From positions 1 through 64,000 of the forward strand of contig NZ_JADOBI010000015.1 in assembly GCF_015644585.1 (NCBI RefSeq): a DNA stretch of 64,000 nucleotides, in the 5' to 3' direction. The notes beneath the pieces were generated by a model. The model did no database searches, was not told the DNA's origin, and saw nothing but the letters and a program-made list of their open reading frames with translations. The DNA comes from Rahnella laticis. Its GTDB lineage: Bacteria > Pseudomonadota > Gammaproteobacteria > Enterobacterales > Enterobacteriaceae. Shown in pieces: positions 18,985 to 27,843 of this stretch. The translations under genes were made by a program, and so were the position numbers. Each line of letters begins with the position of its first letter. Position 1 is the first letter of the stretch.

Positions 18985-19917
18985 ATGTATCACCTGAGAG
19001 TACCGACGACCGAAAAAGAGCTGGCCGCCTATTACCGATTCCGCTGGGAAATGCTGCGCAAGCCGTTGCATCAGCCGGAAGGTTCAGAACGTGATGCCTA
19101 CGATTCGATTGCGCATCACCAAATGGTTGTGGATGAAAACGGCGATCCGGTTGCAGTAGGTCGTTTATATATTAATGCCGATAACGAGGCTTCAATCCGT
19201 TTTCTGGCCGTTGATCCGAATGTACAGGACAAAGGATTGGGGACGCTGGTGGCGATGACGCTGGAGTCTGTCGCCCGTCAGGAAGGCGTGAAGCGTGTAG
19301 TGTGTAGCGCGCGTGAAGATGCCGTGGAATTCTTCGCCAAGCTGGGTTTTGTGAATCAGGGTGAAATCACCACGCCGCAAACGACGCCGGTTCGCCATTT
19401 CCTGATGATCAAACCCATTGAAACGCTGGACGATATTTTGCACCGCCCGGACTGGTGCGGTCAGTTGCAGCAGGCCTGGTACGATCACATCCCGCTGAGT
19501 GAAAAAATGGGCGTGCGTATCAGCCAGTACACTGGCCAGAGATTCGTAACCACGATGCCGGAAACGGGCAATCAGAATCCTCATCACACTTTGTTTGCGG
19601 GCAGCTTGTTCTCTCTGGCCACACTGACCGGCTGGGGACTCATCTGGTTATTGCTGCGTGAGCGCCATCTGGGCGGCACTATCGTGCTGGCCGATGCGCA
19701 TATCCGTTACAGCACACCGGTGACCGGCAGACCGCGTGCCATCGCCGATTTGGGCTCTGTCCGGGGCGACCTTGACCGGCTGGCCCGCGGACGCAAAGCG
19801 CGCGTGCAGCTTGAAGTGAATTTATACGGCGACGAGACTGACGGCGCAGTATTTGAAGGTACTTATCTGGTTCTTCCCGCCGCTCCCGGCGCGCCGCTGG
19901 AACCTGAAATCAACTGA
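18985..19917 (+). CDS. yiiD: YiiD/FabY: GNAT acetyltransferase fused to thioesterase-like domain
   Basis: 310 residues. Residues 1 to about 145 form a GNAT fold ([24 protein letters not shown] holds the acetyl-CoA motif); residues about 155-305 are the hot-dog YiiD C-terminal domain ([18 protein letters not shown]). In E. coli this protein (FabY) has been linked to fatty-acid synthesis initiation when FabH is absent. Last gene of the yihX operon, ended by a strong terminator. It is also the last gene of the 87-minute-like block. Confidence 0.92.
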   Translation: MYHLRVPTTEKELAAYYRFRWEMLRKPLHQPEGSERDAYDSIAHHQMVVDENGDPVAVGRLYINADNEASIRFLAVDPNVQDKGLGTLVAMTLESVARQEGVKRVVCSAREDAVEFFAKLGFVNQGEITTPQTTPVRHFLMIKPIETLDDILHRPDWCGQLQQAWYDHIPLSEKMGVRISQYTGQRFVTTMPETGNQNPHHTLFAGSLFSLATLTGWGLIWLLLRERHLGGTIVLADAHIRYSTPVTGRPRAIADLGSVRGDLDRLARGRKARVQLEVNLYGDETDGAVFEGTYLVLPAAPGAPLEPEIN

Positions 19918-19936
19918 TTCGCTTTCCGTAAAAAAC

Positions 19937-19966
19937 AAAAAGGCACCGTGCAAACGGTGCCTTTTT
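19937..19966. terminator. Bidirectional terminator between yiiD and yicH
   Basis: 13-bp perfect stem (19937-19949 with 19954-19966), loop GCAA, with A and T runs on opposite sides. It serves the convergent yiiD and yicH. Confidence 0.92.
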
Positions 19967-19986
19967 ACGTTCAGATGCGGAATTAA

Positions 19987-21678
19987 TTATTCCGGCGCAG
20001 CGCCTGAAACCAGCCCGTTAACCATTTGCTGATTCAAAGTCTGTCCGTTGCTGCCGGTAACCTGCAAAGTGCCTCTGAGCGTCGGTTTGAAATCCACATT
20101 GGCGGGCATTTGGCCTTGCAAATTGAGCTGCATATTGGCATTACCGTCCAGCGCCAGGTGCGGCCATCCCCAGTTTTCCAGCTCATTTACCGGTACTGCA
20201 CGTCCGGTCATTTTCACGGAGAAATGGCGCTGTGGTTGCTGATCTACCGTTGCCGTCGCTTCCAGTAATCCTTCTTTGGTGAAAGCGCTCAGCTCGGAAA
20301 TATTCACCTGACTGTCGTTCGCATCCAGCGTTATGGAAGGGCGGCGAACATCATTACGGTTGAACGTCGCTTCACTGGCGTTGAGATTCAGCTTCCCGTC
20401 CCAGACTCCCCACTGATGGTCGCGTGCCAGCAACAAATTACTGCCCAAACCATCAAGTGCTGTGATTTGGAACGGGAATTGCGGGTTGATATCGATAATC
20501 AGGTTACGGTTAGCGATGAACCGGCTGACAGAAATTTCGGCCAGCGGAGCAGGCAGCGCCTGAATCCAGAGTTGTTTCCAGTTCTGAGGCAGCGTGTATT
20601 CCAGCCCGGCAACGGAAAGTTCATCCAGTTGCAGACGTTTGTTCGCGCGCAGCCAGTTACCGGTCGTTCTCAGCAAGCTACGCTCCCAGCGTGCGGTGGC
20701 CTGTTTGATGGAAATTCCCTGCGGGGAAAGGTCGAGGCTGATGATTGGATCCTGAATATGCAGATTACCGTCAATCATGTCCGTCGCGTTCAGCGTGATT
20801 TCGCCGTCATCGCTTTGCCAGTCGCCTTTCTCCAGCGTCAGGTCTTGCACGGAAAGGTCGACATCACTGAAAGCCCAGTCAGTGCCTTGCAGCCGGGCGT
20901 CGATCAGATCCAGGCGCTGAATCGTCACTTTCGGCAATGTCTGGAAATCATCAAAGAATGCAGAAAGCGATTTTGAGGTTTGCAGGCGGACATTGCTCAG
21001 ACGCAGGTTCTCGATATTCCAGCTGCCATCAGCGGCCTGTGTCGCTTTACCGGTAAGCTGACCGCGCGCCAGATCGCCACCGAAATTACTCAGTGTCAGG
21101 TTCTTGTTGTTGATATTGCCCTGAATCAGCACGTTCTCAGCCGGCAGCCCGTTCACGGTCAGGTTCGACGCGCTCAGCTGGAAATCGGCTTTATCACCCA
21201 GAAGCTGATTCGGTTTCGGCTGCCACGGTGAAATACCGGCATTAATTTGCTGCCCCTGAATATCGAGGCCTGCGGTATTCCCGGTCAGTGCCATCTTGCT
21301 CAGTTGCAAAGTATTGGCCTGTAACGGCAGCTTGATGGCAGAAGGGCTAACGTTCAGGCGGCCATTGGCCAGAACAACGTGATCGAAAAAGTAAGGGTCA
21401 GTAATCTGACGCCAGCTCAAATCGAGATCCACTTCTCCGGCGTTCAGAATTTCAGGCTTATTTTTTTGCCCGAAGATGACATTCGTCAGCGTGACGCGGC
21501 TAGGCGTTGACCAGTTGTGATCCAGCTTTTCTACCGAGAGCCTGTACTCGCTGTTGTCGCTTATCCAGCGACTGACCCAGCCGGCAGCCCAGCGGGTTTG
21601 TAATAGGACGTACACCAGTACGATCGCCAGCACCAGAAGTAAGGCGAACGTCAGCAAAATTTTACCGATAAATCTCAT
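19987..21678 (-). CDS. yicH: AsmA family protein YicH
   Basis: 563 residues from MRFIGKILL. The frame is open 24 codons further upstream, but the chosen methionine gives the family N-terminus, a single membrane anchor (residues about 5-27) followed by a long repetitive beta-rich periplasmic region. Conserved family segments such as NWLR, LDELSVAGLEYTLPQNWKQLW and NISELSAFTKEG are present. AsmA-like proteins are thought to bridge inner and outer membranes and carry phospholipids; YicH itself is little studied. Confidence 0.92.
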   Translation of the reverse strand: MRFIGKILLTFALLLVLAIVLVYVLLQTRWAAGWVSRWISDNSEYRLSVEKLDHNWSTPSRVTLTNVIFGQKNKPEILNAGEVDLDLSWRQITDPYFFDHVVLANGRLNVSPSAIKLPLQANTLQLSKMALTGNTAGLDIQGQQINAGISPWQPKPNQLLGDKADFQLSASNLTVNGLPAENVLIQGNINNKNLTLSNFGGDLARGQLTGKATQAADGSWNIENLRLSNVRLQTSKSLSAFFDDFQTLPKVTIQRLDLIDARLQGTDWAFSDVDLSVQDLTLEKGDWQSDDGEITLNATDMIDGNLHIQDPIISLDLSPQGISIKQATARWERSLLRTTGNWLRANKRLQLDELSVAGLEYTLPQNWKQLWIQALPAPLAEISVSRFIANRNLIIDINPQFPFQITALDGLGSNLLLARDHQWGVWDGKLNLNASEATFNRNDVRRPSITLDANDSQVNISELSAFTKEGLLEATATVDQQPQRHFSVKMTGRAVPVNELENWGWPHLALDGNANMQLNLQGQMPANVDFKPTLRGTLQVTGSNGQTLNQQMVNGLVSGAAPE

Positions 21679-21832
21679 CGTCTGGAGCCCTGTAACGGGA
21701 AAAAGGAAAAAAGATTCTTTGTTTATGCCGCAAACAGCGACTTTTCTCAACAGGTTAGCAGAAGGGAGACAATAAAAAGCGGCAGGGGTTCCAGACCCGC
21801 TGCCGCTGTTGCACGTGGATTACATCCCGTGA

Positions 21833-23224
21833 TTACTTTTCGTGAGGGAAAACCAGATTCAGAACTATCGCAGTAATCCCGCCTGCCGCGATGCCGGAAG
21901 ACAGCAGCGTTTTAATCCAGTCTGGCGCGAATTGCAGGATCAGCGGCTGCTGGGAAACGCCCATGCCGACGGCCAGTGAAAGCGCCATGATCATAATCGC
22001 GCGGCGGTTCAGGCGCTCGCGGGAAACAATGCGCACGCCGGAAGCGGCAATCGTACCGAACATCACGATGGTTGCACCGCCTAAAACAGGCTCAGGAATG
22101 TGCTGCACGAACCCGGCAACCGCAGGGAAAAGCCCCAGTACGATCAGCATTAGCGCAACCACAAAACCAACATAACGACTGGCTACGCCGGTCAGCTGAA
22201 TCACGCCGTTGTTCTGGCCGAAACAGGAGTTCGGGAAGGTATTGAATACGGCTGACAGCATTGAGTTCAGGCCGTTAGCCAGCACGCCGCCTTTGATACG
22301 CTTCATATACAGCGGGCCACTGACCGGCTGCTCGGAAACGTCAGATGTCGCAGTGATATCACCGATGGTTTCCAGCGACGTCACCATAAAGATAAGCATC
22401 AGCGGGATGAGCAGATTCCAGTCGAAGCCAAGGCCGTAATACAACGGCGTCGGTAACGTAATCCAGTTGCTCTGCGCGGCTGGTGCCACTTCAGGCAACA
22501 TCCCCATCATCCAGGCCGCCAGATACCCTACCGCCATGGCGATAACCAGAGAAGCGACGCGCATATACGGATTACGCTGGCGGTTGAGCAGAATGATAAC
22601 CACCAGAACGACGGCAGCCAGAATCAGGTTTTTAGGCGCGCCGAACGTATGATTACTCATCGCCGCATAGCCGCCACCAATTGACGTCAGCCCGACCTGA
22701 ATCAGCGAAAGACCGATAATCATGACGACGATGCCGGAAACCAGCGGGGTGATGACGCGGCGTGCAAGGTGCAGGAATCGCGACAAAACGATTTCGGTGC
22801 AGGATGCCAGCATCAATGTGCCGAACAGTGCGGCCATCATTGTCGGAACGTCAGCGCCGCCGTTTTTCAGCGCCAGACCGCCCATAATCAACGGTGAAAC
22901 AAAGTTAAAGCTGGTGCCTTGAATTGAAAGCAGGCCGGAACCGACGGGACCCCAGGTTTTAATTTGCAGAATGGAAGCCAGGCCCGAAGCAAACAGCGAC
23001 ATACTGATGATGTGCTGAGTGTCCTGCGCAGGTAAACCCAGCGCCTGACAAATCAGTAATGCGGGGGTGATCACCGCGACGAACATCGCCAGTAAATGCT
23101 GACAGGCGGCAAAGAGAGTCTGAGGAATTGGCGGACGGTCTTCAAGCCGGTAAATCAGTTCACTTTTTGGCTGGCGGGAAAGGTCGGGTTGCTGCGAGTC
23201 TTGTTCTGTGGTTTGCGAACTCAT
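21833..23224 (-). CDS. xanP: Xanthine permease XanP (YicE)
   Basis: 463 residues from the ATG at 23224, the E. coli length (a TTG five codons upstream is rejected). An NCS2 purine transporter with about 14 hydrophobic segments and the family signature [14 protein letters not shown] near residue 324. It is a proton-coupled high-affinity xanthine importer of the inner membrane. A PurR-like palindrome lies about 56-71 bp upstream of the start. Confidence 0.96.
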   Translation of the reverse strand: MSSQTTEQDSQQPDLSRQPKSELIYRLEDRPPIPQTLFAACQHLLAMFVAVITPALLICQALGLPAQDTQHIISMSLFASGLASILQIKTWGPVGSGLLSIQGTSFNFVSPLIMGGLALKNGGADVPTMMAALFGTLMLASCTEIVLSRFLHLARRVITPLVSGIVVMIIGLSLIQVGLTSIGGGYAAMSNHTFGAPKNLILAAVVLVVIILLNRQRNPYMRVASLVIAMAVGYLAAWMMGMLPEVAPAAQSNWITLPTPLYYGLGFDWNLLIPLMLIFMVTSLETIGDITATSDVSEQPVSGPLYMKRIKGGVLANGLNSMLSAVFNTFPNSCFGQNNGVIQLTGVASRYVGFVVALMLIVLGLFPAVAGFVQHIPEPVLGGATIVMFGTIAASGVRIVSRERLNRRAIMIMALSLAVGMGVSQQPLILQFAPDWIKTLLSSGIAAGGITAIVLNLVFPHEK

Positions 23225-23279
23225 GTTATGGCATTCCAATAAGCGGCAAAGCGGGCATTTTTATTGAAATACGCGACAA

Positions 23280-23295
23280 AAGCAAACGTTTGCTA
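23280..23295 (-). promoter_or_regulatory. Candidate PurR operator upstream of xanP
   Basis: AAGCAAACGTTTGCTA, a palindrome with the PurR core GCAAACGTTTGC. Control of a purine importer by the purine repressor is biologically sensible. Not tested. Confidence 0.6.
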
Positions 23296-23426
23296 ACGAC
23301 AATTTAAACTGTGAAATCTTCGTTAAAAAATCTTTTATGAACTGTTTGCCCGGCGGAGGTTTTTTCTGAGAAGATCTTGTTCCGTTTTTACGGAAAATCG
23401 GGTAATTCCGGTGGGCGACTGAAGCT

Positions 23427-23462
23427 AAACAGGCGCCGGGATAAAAGCCACGGCGCCTGTTT
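23427..23462 (-). terminator. Inverted repeat, probable terminator of the PTS IIC gene
   Basis: 12-bp perfect arms (23427-23438 and 23451-23462) around a 12-base loop, 28 bp past the stop codon of the PTS gene. It lacks a long U tract, so it may be a weak terminator or a 3' stabilising hairpin. Confidence 0.6.
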
Positions 23463-23489
23463 CAGGCTTTCTGTTTCTTCACTTATCGC

Positions 23490-24815
23490 TTACTGAGTGG
23501 CCTCTGCTTTTTCCGTAAACACCGCTTCAGCTTCCGCTGCCTTTTCCTGCGTCAGCAACTGCTTTTCGTAAACCTTGAAGAACGGATAGTAAATCACCAT
23601 CGAAAGCAGCATCAGCATGATCACCAGAATCGAGACTTTGAAATCCCAGCCCATTGCCCATGCAGCACCAATCGGTGCCGGAGATGTCCAGGGAACCAGT
23701 GAAATCATGTGCGGAAGAAGATTAGTCGAGACAGCGAGGTAGGCAATTATGGCGTTAACCATCGGTGCGAGAAGGAACGGAATGAAAAAGACCGGGTTCA
23801 TGACGATCGGCGTACCAAAGATCACCGGCTCATTGATGTTAAAACAACTCGGTACCAGGCTAAGTTTTCCCATGGTGCGCAGATGCGCCGATTTACTGCG
23901 GCAAAACAGCAAGACCAGCCCGATGGTGGCACCGGAGCCGCCGATCACGATCAGGAAGTTCCAGAATGCTTCGGTCATGATGTGCGTCATCGGCAAACCG
24001 GCGGCGAGATCAGTCTGGTTCAACCCCAGATTGGTTAGCCAGAAAGCCTGCAACATCCCCGAAACGATAGCCGAACCATGAATACCGGCGAACCACAGCA
24101 GATGGCAAATCAGTACCGCCAGAAGTACGGCGGGCAGGGAGTCAGCGGCGGAAATCAACGGCTCGAAAAGCGCCATAATTGCCTGCGGTAACAGCATGTC
24201 GAAGCCCGACTGCACCAGCAAACTCAGCGGGAACAGCGTAATCACAACGGCAATAATCGGGATCAGCAGATCGAATGAATGCTTAATATTGGAAGGAACC
24301 TGTTCAGGTAGCCGTATGCCAATATTGTATTTTTTCAGCAAGCGCGTCAGCTCGGTCACATAAATCGCCACCAGAATTGCGGTGAAAATCCCTACGCCGC
24401 CCAGTGCGGCTGTCGACATTTTTTCATCGATCTGAGGCGCAGCCACCAGCAGAAAAGACATTAGCGAAAGCATCGCGGTCATAAACGGGTCAAGTTTGTA
24501 GCTTCGCGCCAGGTTGTAGGCAATGGCCGCAGCGATGTAGATCGACATAATCCCCATCGTCATATTAAACGGTGTCAGAATCTGCACTTCATATTTTGCC
24601 GAGAGTTCCAGCCAGTTTCGGGCAAATCCCCATGAGGATTCAGGAGAGAAAGGTGGGTGTACGAAAACCAGCAAAAAGGACCCCACAATCATAAACGGCA
24701 TTGCTGAAATAAACCCGTCACGCACCGCCATAACATGGCGCTGAGAAGATAACCGGGCCGCAAACGGGCTGATTTTCTGTTCTATAAAATCAAAGAGGGT
24801 TTGGCTGATACTCAT
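23490..24815 (-). CDS. PTS transporter subunit IIC, lactose/cellobiose family
   Basis: 441 residues with about ten hydrophobic segments. The opening MSISQTLFDFIEQKISPFAA, the RDGFISAMPFMIVGSF segment and the FNINEPVIFGTPIVMNP motif (substrate-binding region) match the ChbC/CelB-type IIC of the cellobiose/chitobiose PTS. It would translocate and help phosphorylate a beta-glucoside or similar sugar, but no IIA or IIB gene and no glycosidase lie next to it, so it must borrow partners encoded elsewhere. It occupies the place of gltS in E. coli. A CRP-like site lies about 100 bp upstream. The substrate is unknown. Confidence 0.9.
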   Translation of the reverse strand: MSISQTLFDFIEQKISPFAARLSSQRHVMAVRDGFISAMPFMIVGSFLLVFVHPPFSPESSWGFARNWLELSAKYEVQILTPFNMTMGIMSIYIAAAIAYNLARSYKLDPFMTAMLSLMSFLLVAAPQIDEKMSTAALGGVGIFTAILVAIYVTELTRLLKKYNIGIRLPEQVPSNIKHSFDLLIPIIAVVITLFPLSLLVQSGFDMLLPQAIMALFEPLISAADSLPAVLLAVLICHLLWFAGIHGSAIVSGMLQAFWLTNLGLNQTDLAAGLPMTHIMTEAFWNFLIVIGGSGATIGLVLLFCRSKSAHLRTMGKLSLVPSCFNINEPVIFGTPIVMNPVFFIPFLLAPMVNAIIAYLAVSTNLLPHMISLVPWTSPAPIGAAWAMGWDFKVSILVIMLMLLSMVIYYPFFKVYEKQLLTQEKAAEAEAVFTEKAEATQ

Positions 24816-24915
24816 GATGATATTGGCCTTATGGTGAGGGGATCTGACAGGCTTGCCTTAATTATCATCAGTGTAGTGGCGGGATATGAAACCGGTTACC
24901 GACTTTGCCCCAGTC

Positions 24916-24931
24916 TGTGAAGGTCATCAAA
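24916..24931 (-). promoter_or_regulatory. Candidate CRP site upstream of the PTS IIC gene
   Basis: TGTGA-AGGTCA-TCAAA resembles the CRP consensus TGTGA-N6-TCACA with one mismatch. About 100 bp before the start codon, a usual distance for a catabolite-activated promoter. Confidence 0.4.
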
Positions 24932-24992
24932 TAACCAGAGGACTTAATGGTTTTGAGGCAGAAATGAGCAAAAGTCGGGTTAATACATTGAA

Positions 24993-25023
24993 GCCAAAAC
25001 ATCATTTTCAATAATGTTTTGGC
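24993..25023. repeat. Inverted repeat downstream of recG
   Basis: 10-bp perfect arms GCCAAAACAT and ATGTTTTGGC around an 11-base AT-rich loop, about 40 bp past the recG stop. It may end recG transcription, though the T run lies within the stem and not after it. Confidence 0.5.
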
Positions 25024-25061
25024 GTTTCAGAGAGAAAAACGAAAGTCGAAAAGCATAAGAA

Positions 25062-27143
25062 TTATGCGTTGGTATAACGCACTCTTTCCGGCAGCCAGCG
25101 CTCAATCAGCGCCTTGGCATGATCGGGAAATTGCTGCTGAAGATACCGCGCAATGCGCTGTACGTCGGGGATCATGGCCTGATCGCGCAGCAAATCAGCG
25201 ACTTTAAATTCAGCGCTGCCGGTCTGGCGCGTGCCCAGCAATTCGCCCGGCCCGCGGATTTCTAAATCCTGCTGAGCAATCACAAAACCATCGTTGCTGT
25301 CGCGTAAAACCTGCAAGCGCTTCTGCGCTGTTTTGCTCAGCGGTGTTTTGTACAACAATACGCAGTGAGAAGCGACTGCACCTCGTCCGACGCGGCCACG
25401 CAGCTGGTGCAACTGCGCCAGCCCGAGGCGTTCCGGGTTTTCGATGATCATCAGGCTGGCGTTGGGCACATCGACGCCCACTTCAATGACGGTTGTCGCC
25501 ACCAGAAGCTGCACTTCGCCCTGTTTGAACGCCTGCATGACGGCCTGCTTTTCCTGTGCTTTCATCCGGCCATGAACCAGCCCGATATTCAGCGCAGGCA
25601 GCGCTTCTTTCAGCCCTTCCCAGGTGGCTTCCGCCGCCTGAGCTTCCAGCATTTCTGATTCTTCAATCAGCGTACAAACCCAGTAAGCCTGACGATTTTC
25701 CTGCTCGCAGGCGCTTTTCACGCGGCTGATGATATCGCTGCGGCGCGTATCAGGGATCGCAACGGTTGTTACCGGCGTTCTCCCGGGCGGAAGTTCGTCG
25801 ATGACCGACGTATCCAGATCCGCGTAAGCGGTCATCGCCAGCGTTCGCGGGATTGGCGTTGCGGTCATGATCAGTTGATGCGGATGGAGTCCCTGTTGCA
25901 GACCTTTCTCCCACAATGCCAGCCGCTGATGAACGCCAAAGCGGTGTTGTTCATCAATGATCACCAGAGATAATGAGGAGAACAGAACCTGTTCCTGAAA
26001 TATCGCGTGAGTCCCGACGACCATCGAAACCTGGCCACTGGCAATCGCATCCTGCTGCGCCTGTCTGGCTTTGCCTTTTTGTTTTCCGGCCAGCCATCCG
26101 ACCTGAATTCCCAGCGGTTCGAACCACTGACGGAAATTATTAGCGTGCTGCTCGGCGAGTAATTCGGTCGGCGCCATCAGCCCTACCTGCTGACCCTGCG
26201 CAATCGCACAAAGCGCAGCAAGTGCTGCTACCAGCGTTTTACCTGAACCTACGTCGCCCTGAACCAGACGCATCATCGGATAGCTTTTAGCTAAATCCTG
26301 TTCGATTTCAGCCACCACGCGCTGTTGTGCGCCGGTCGGGCTGAACGGCAAAGAGGCCAGGAACTGATTTTTCAGACGATCGTCATGATCCAGCGGCATG
26401 GCTTTATAGTTTTGCGTGCCAGCGCGAACGGCCAGCATGCTGAGATTGTGCGCCAGCAACTCTTCCATAATCAGACGGCGTTGTGCCGGATGATGCCCTT
26501 TCTCAAGATCGGCCAGCTGAATATCTGGCGGCGGACGGTGCAGTAAATGCAGCGCCTGCGGAAGCGGAATTAGCGAACGGCTCAGTTCTTCCGGCAACAG
26601 TTCCGCAATAGGCACGGTATCGAGTAATTCCAGCGCCTGATCGGTCAGTTTACGCAGCGTGGCCTGACGGATGCCTTCCGTTGTCGGATAAACCGGCGTC
26701 AGCGATTCCTGCAAAACAACTTCGCTGTTTTCGCCCTGAATACGGTATTCCGGATGAATGATTTCAGCGCCGTGCGTGCCGCGTTTGATTTCGCCATAAG
26801 CCGTCACGCGGCGGCCAGCAGCCAGGCTATTTTTCATGGCGGCGTTGAAGTTGAAAAATCGCAATGTCAGCAAACCAGTGCCATCGCTTATCTGGCAGGT
26901 CAGCATTCTGCGACGGCCGAAACTGATGTCACTTCGCAGCACTTCGCCTTCAACGGTCGCAAAGATGCCCGGCAATAAATCATTGATGGTGTACAGACGG
27001 GTGCGGTCTTCGTAACGCAGGGGAAGGTGAAGCAGCAGATCCTGAATAGTTTCAAGACCGAGTTTAGCGAGTTTGTCTGCCTGACTGGCTCCCACGCCGG
27101 AGAGCGACGTGAGCGGGATGGCGTCGAGCAGGCGGCCTTTCAT
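25062..27143 (-). CDS. recG: ATP-dependent DNA helicase RecG
   Basis: 693 residues from MKGRLL, the E. coli length; a 12-codon upstream extension is rejected. The N-terminal wedge/OB domain is followed by helicase domains with GDVGSGKT (Walker A), DEQHRFG (motif II), TATPIPRTLA (motif III) and GRVGRGAVASHC (motif VI), then the TRG region. RecG drives fork regression and branch migration of Holliday junctions and R-loops. Start overlaps the trmH stop (ATGA), placing it in the gmk-rpoZ-spoT-trmH-recG operon. Confidence 0.97.
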   Translation of the reverse strand: MKGRLLDAIPLTSLSGVGASQADKLAKLGLETIQDLLLHLPLRYEDRTRLYTINDLLPGIFATVEGEVLRSDISFGRRRMLTCQISDGTGLLTLRFFNFNAAMKNSLAAGRRVTAYGEIKRGTHGAEIIHPEYRIQGENSEVVLQESLTPVYPTTEGIRQATLRKLTDQALELLDTVPIAELLPEELSRSLIPLPQALHLLHRPPPDIQLADLEKGHHPAQRRLIMEELLAHNLSMLAVRAGTQNYKAMPLDHDDRLKNQFLASLPFSPTGAQQRVVAEIEQDLAKSYPMMRLVQGDVGSGKTLVAALAALCAIAQGQQVGLMAPTELLAEQHANNFRQWFEPLGIQVGWLAGKQKGKARQAQQDAIASGQVSMVVGTHAIFQEQVLFSSLSLVIIDEQHRFGVHQRLALWEKGLQQGLHPHQLIMTATPIPRTLAMTAYADLDTSVIDELPPGRTPVTTVAIPDTRRSDIISRVKSACEQENRQAYWVCTLIEESEMLEAQAAEATWEGLKEALPALNIGLVHGRMKAQEKQAVMQAFKQGEVQLLVATTVIEVGVDVPNASLMIIENPERLGLAQLHQLRGRVGRGAVASHCVLLYKTPLSKTAQKRLQVLRDSNDGFVIAQQDLEIRGPGELLGTRQTGSAEFKVADLLRDQAMIPDVQRIARYLQQQFPDHAKALIERWLPERVRYTNA

Positions 27144-27838
27144 CTTTTTTTCACCGTCATTTGCATCGCTGACCACCATTCCTCATCAGCAATAATTTGA
27201 CCATTCTCATCAATGAACGGACGCGGTAATTTCTTACGTTGCGCCACATGAGATAAGACCGGATAGCCACCTTCAAAGAGCAGACGTTGCTGTTCTTTCT
27301 CACTTAAAACGCTGTTCTCGCGAGTATACATTCCGGCATTCTCACGCTGGCGCTGTGCTTCGTACAGGATTAAAGCGGAGGCCACAGACACATTCAGCGA
27401 CTGTACCATCCCGATCATCGGAATAATGATATCGCTGTCTGCAAGAGCCAGCGCTTCGGGAGTAATACCGGTTTTTTCCTGCCCCAGCAAAATGCAGGTC
27501 GGACGGGTGTAATCAATCGCGCGGAAATCGACGGCTTTTTCAGACAAATTGGTCGCAAGAATCTGCATACCTTGCGCCTTCATTTTGGCGACGGCATCCT
27601 GAATAGTTTTGTGCGTTTTGACCTGAACCCAGCTGTTACTGCCCGCAGCGGAAGACACCAGCGTCTTCATTCGGGTTGTTGGCCAGACGGCGTGGATTTG
27701 GTGAACACCGACGGCGTCGGCGGTCCGGATGACAGCAGAAACGTTATGCGGTTTATGCACCTGTTCCATGCAGACCGTCAGGTCTGGCTGTCGGGCCGCA
27801 AGCATTTCGCGGATGCGCGCATAACGTTCTGGGGTCAT
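27140..27838 (-). CDS. trmH: tRNA (guanosine(18)-2'-O)-methyltransferase TrmH
   Basis: 232 residues (E. coli 229), SPOUT methyltransferase with a knotted SAM site: motif 1 HNVSAVIRTADAVG, motif 2 LLGQEKTGI and motif 3 IIPMIGMVQSLNVSVA. It methylates the ribose of G18 in the D-loop of tRNAs. Five bases after spoT and overlapping recG by four bases. Confidence 0.97.
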   Translation of the reverse strand: MTPERYARIREMLAARQPDLTVCMEQVHKPHNVSAVIRTADAVGVHQIHAVWPTTRMKTLVSSAAGSNSWVQVKTHKTIQDAVAKMKAQGMQILATNLSEKAVDFRAIDYTRPTCILLGQEKTGITPEALALADSDIIIPMIGMVQSLNVSVASALILYEAQRQRENAGMYTRENSVLSEKEQQRLLFEGGYPVLSHVAQRKKLPRPFIDENGQIIADEEWWSAMQMTVKKR

Positions 27839-27843
27839 AACAA

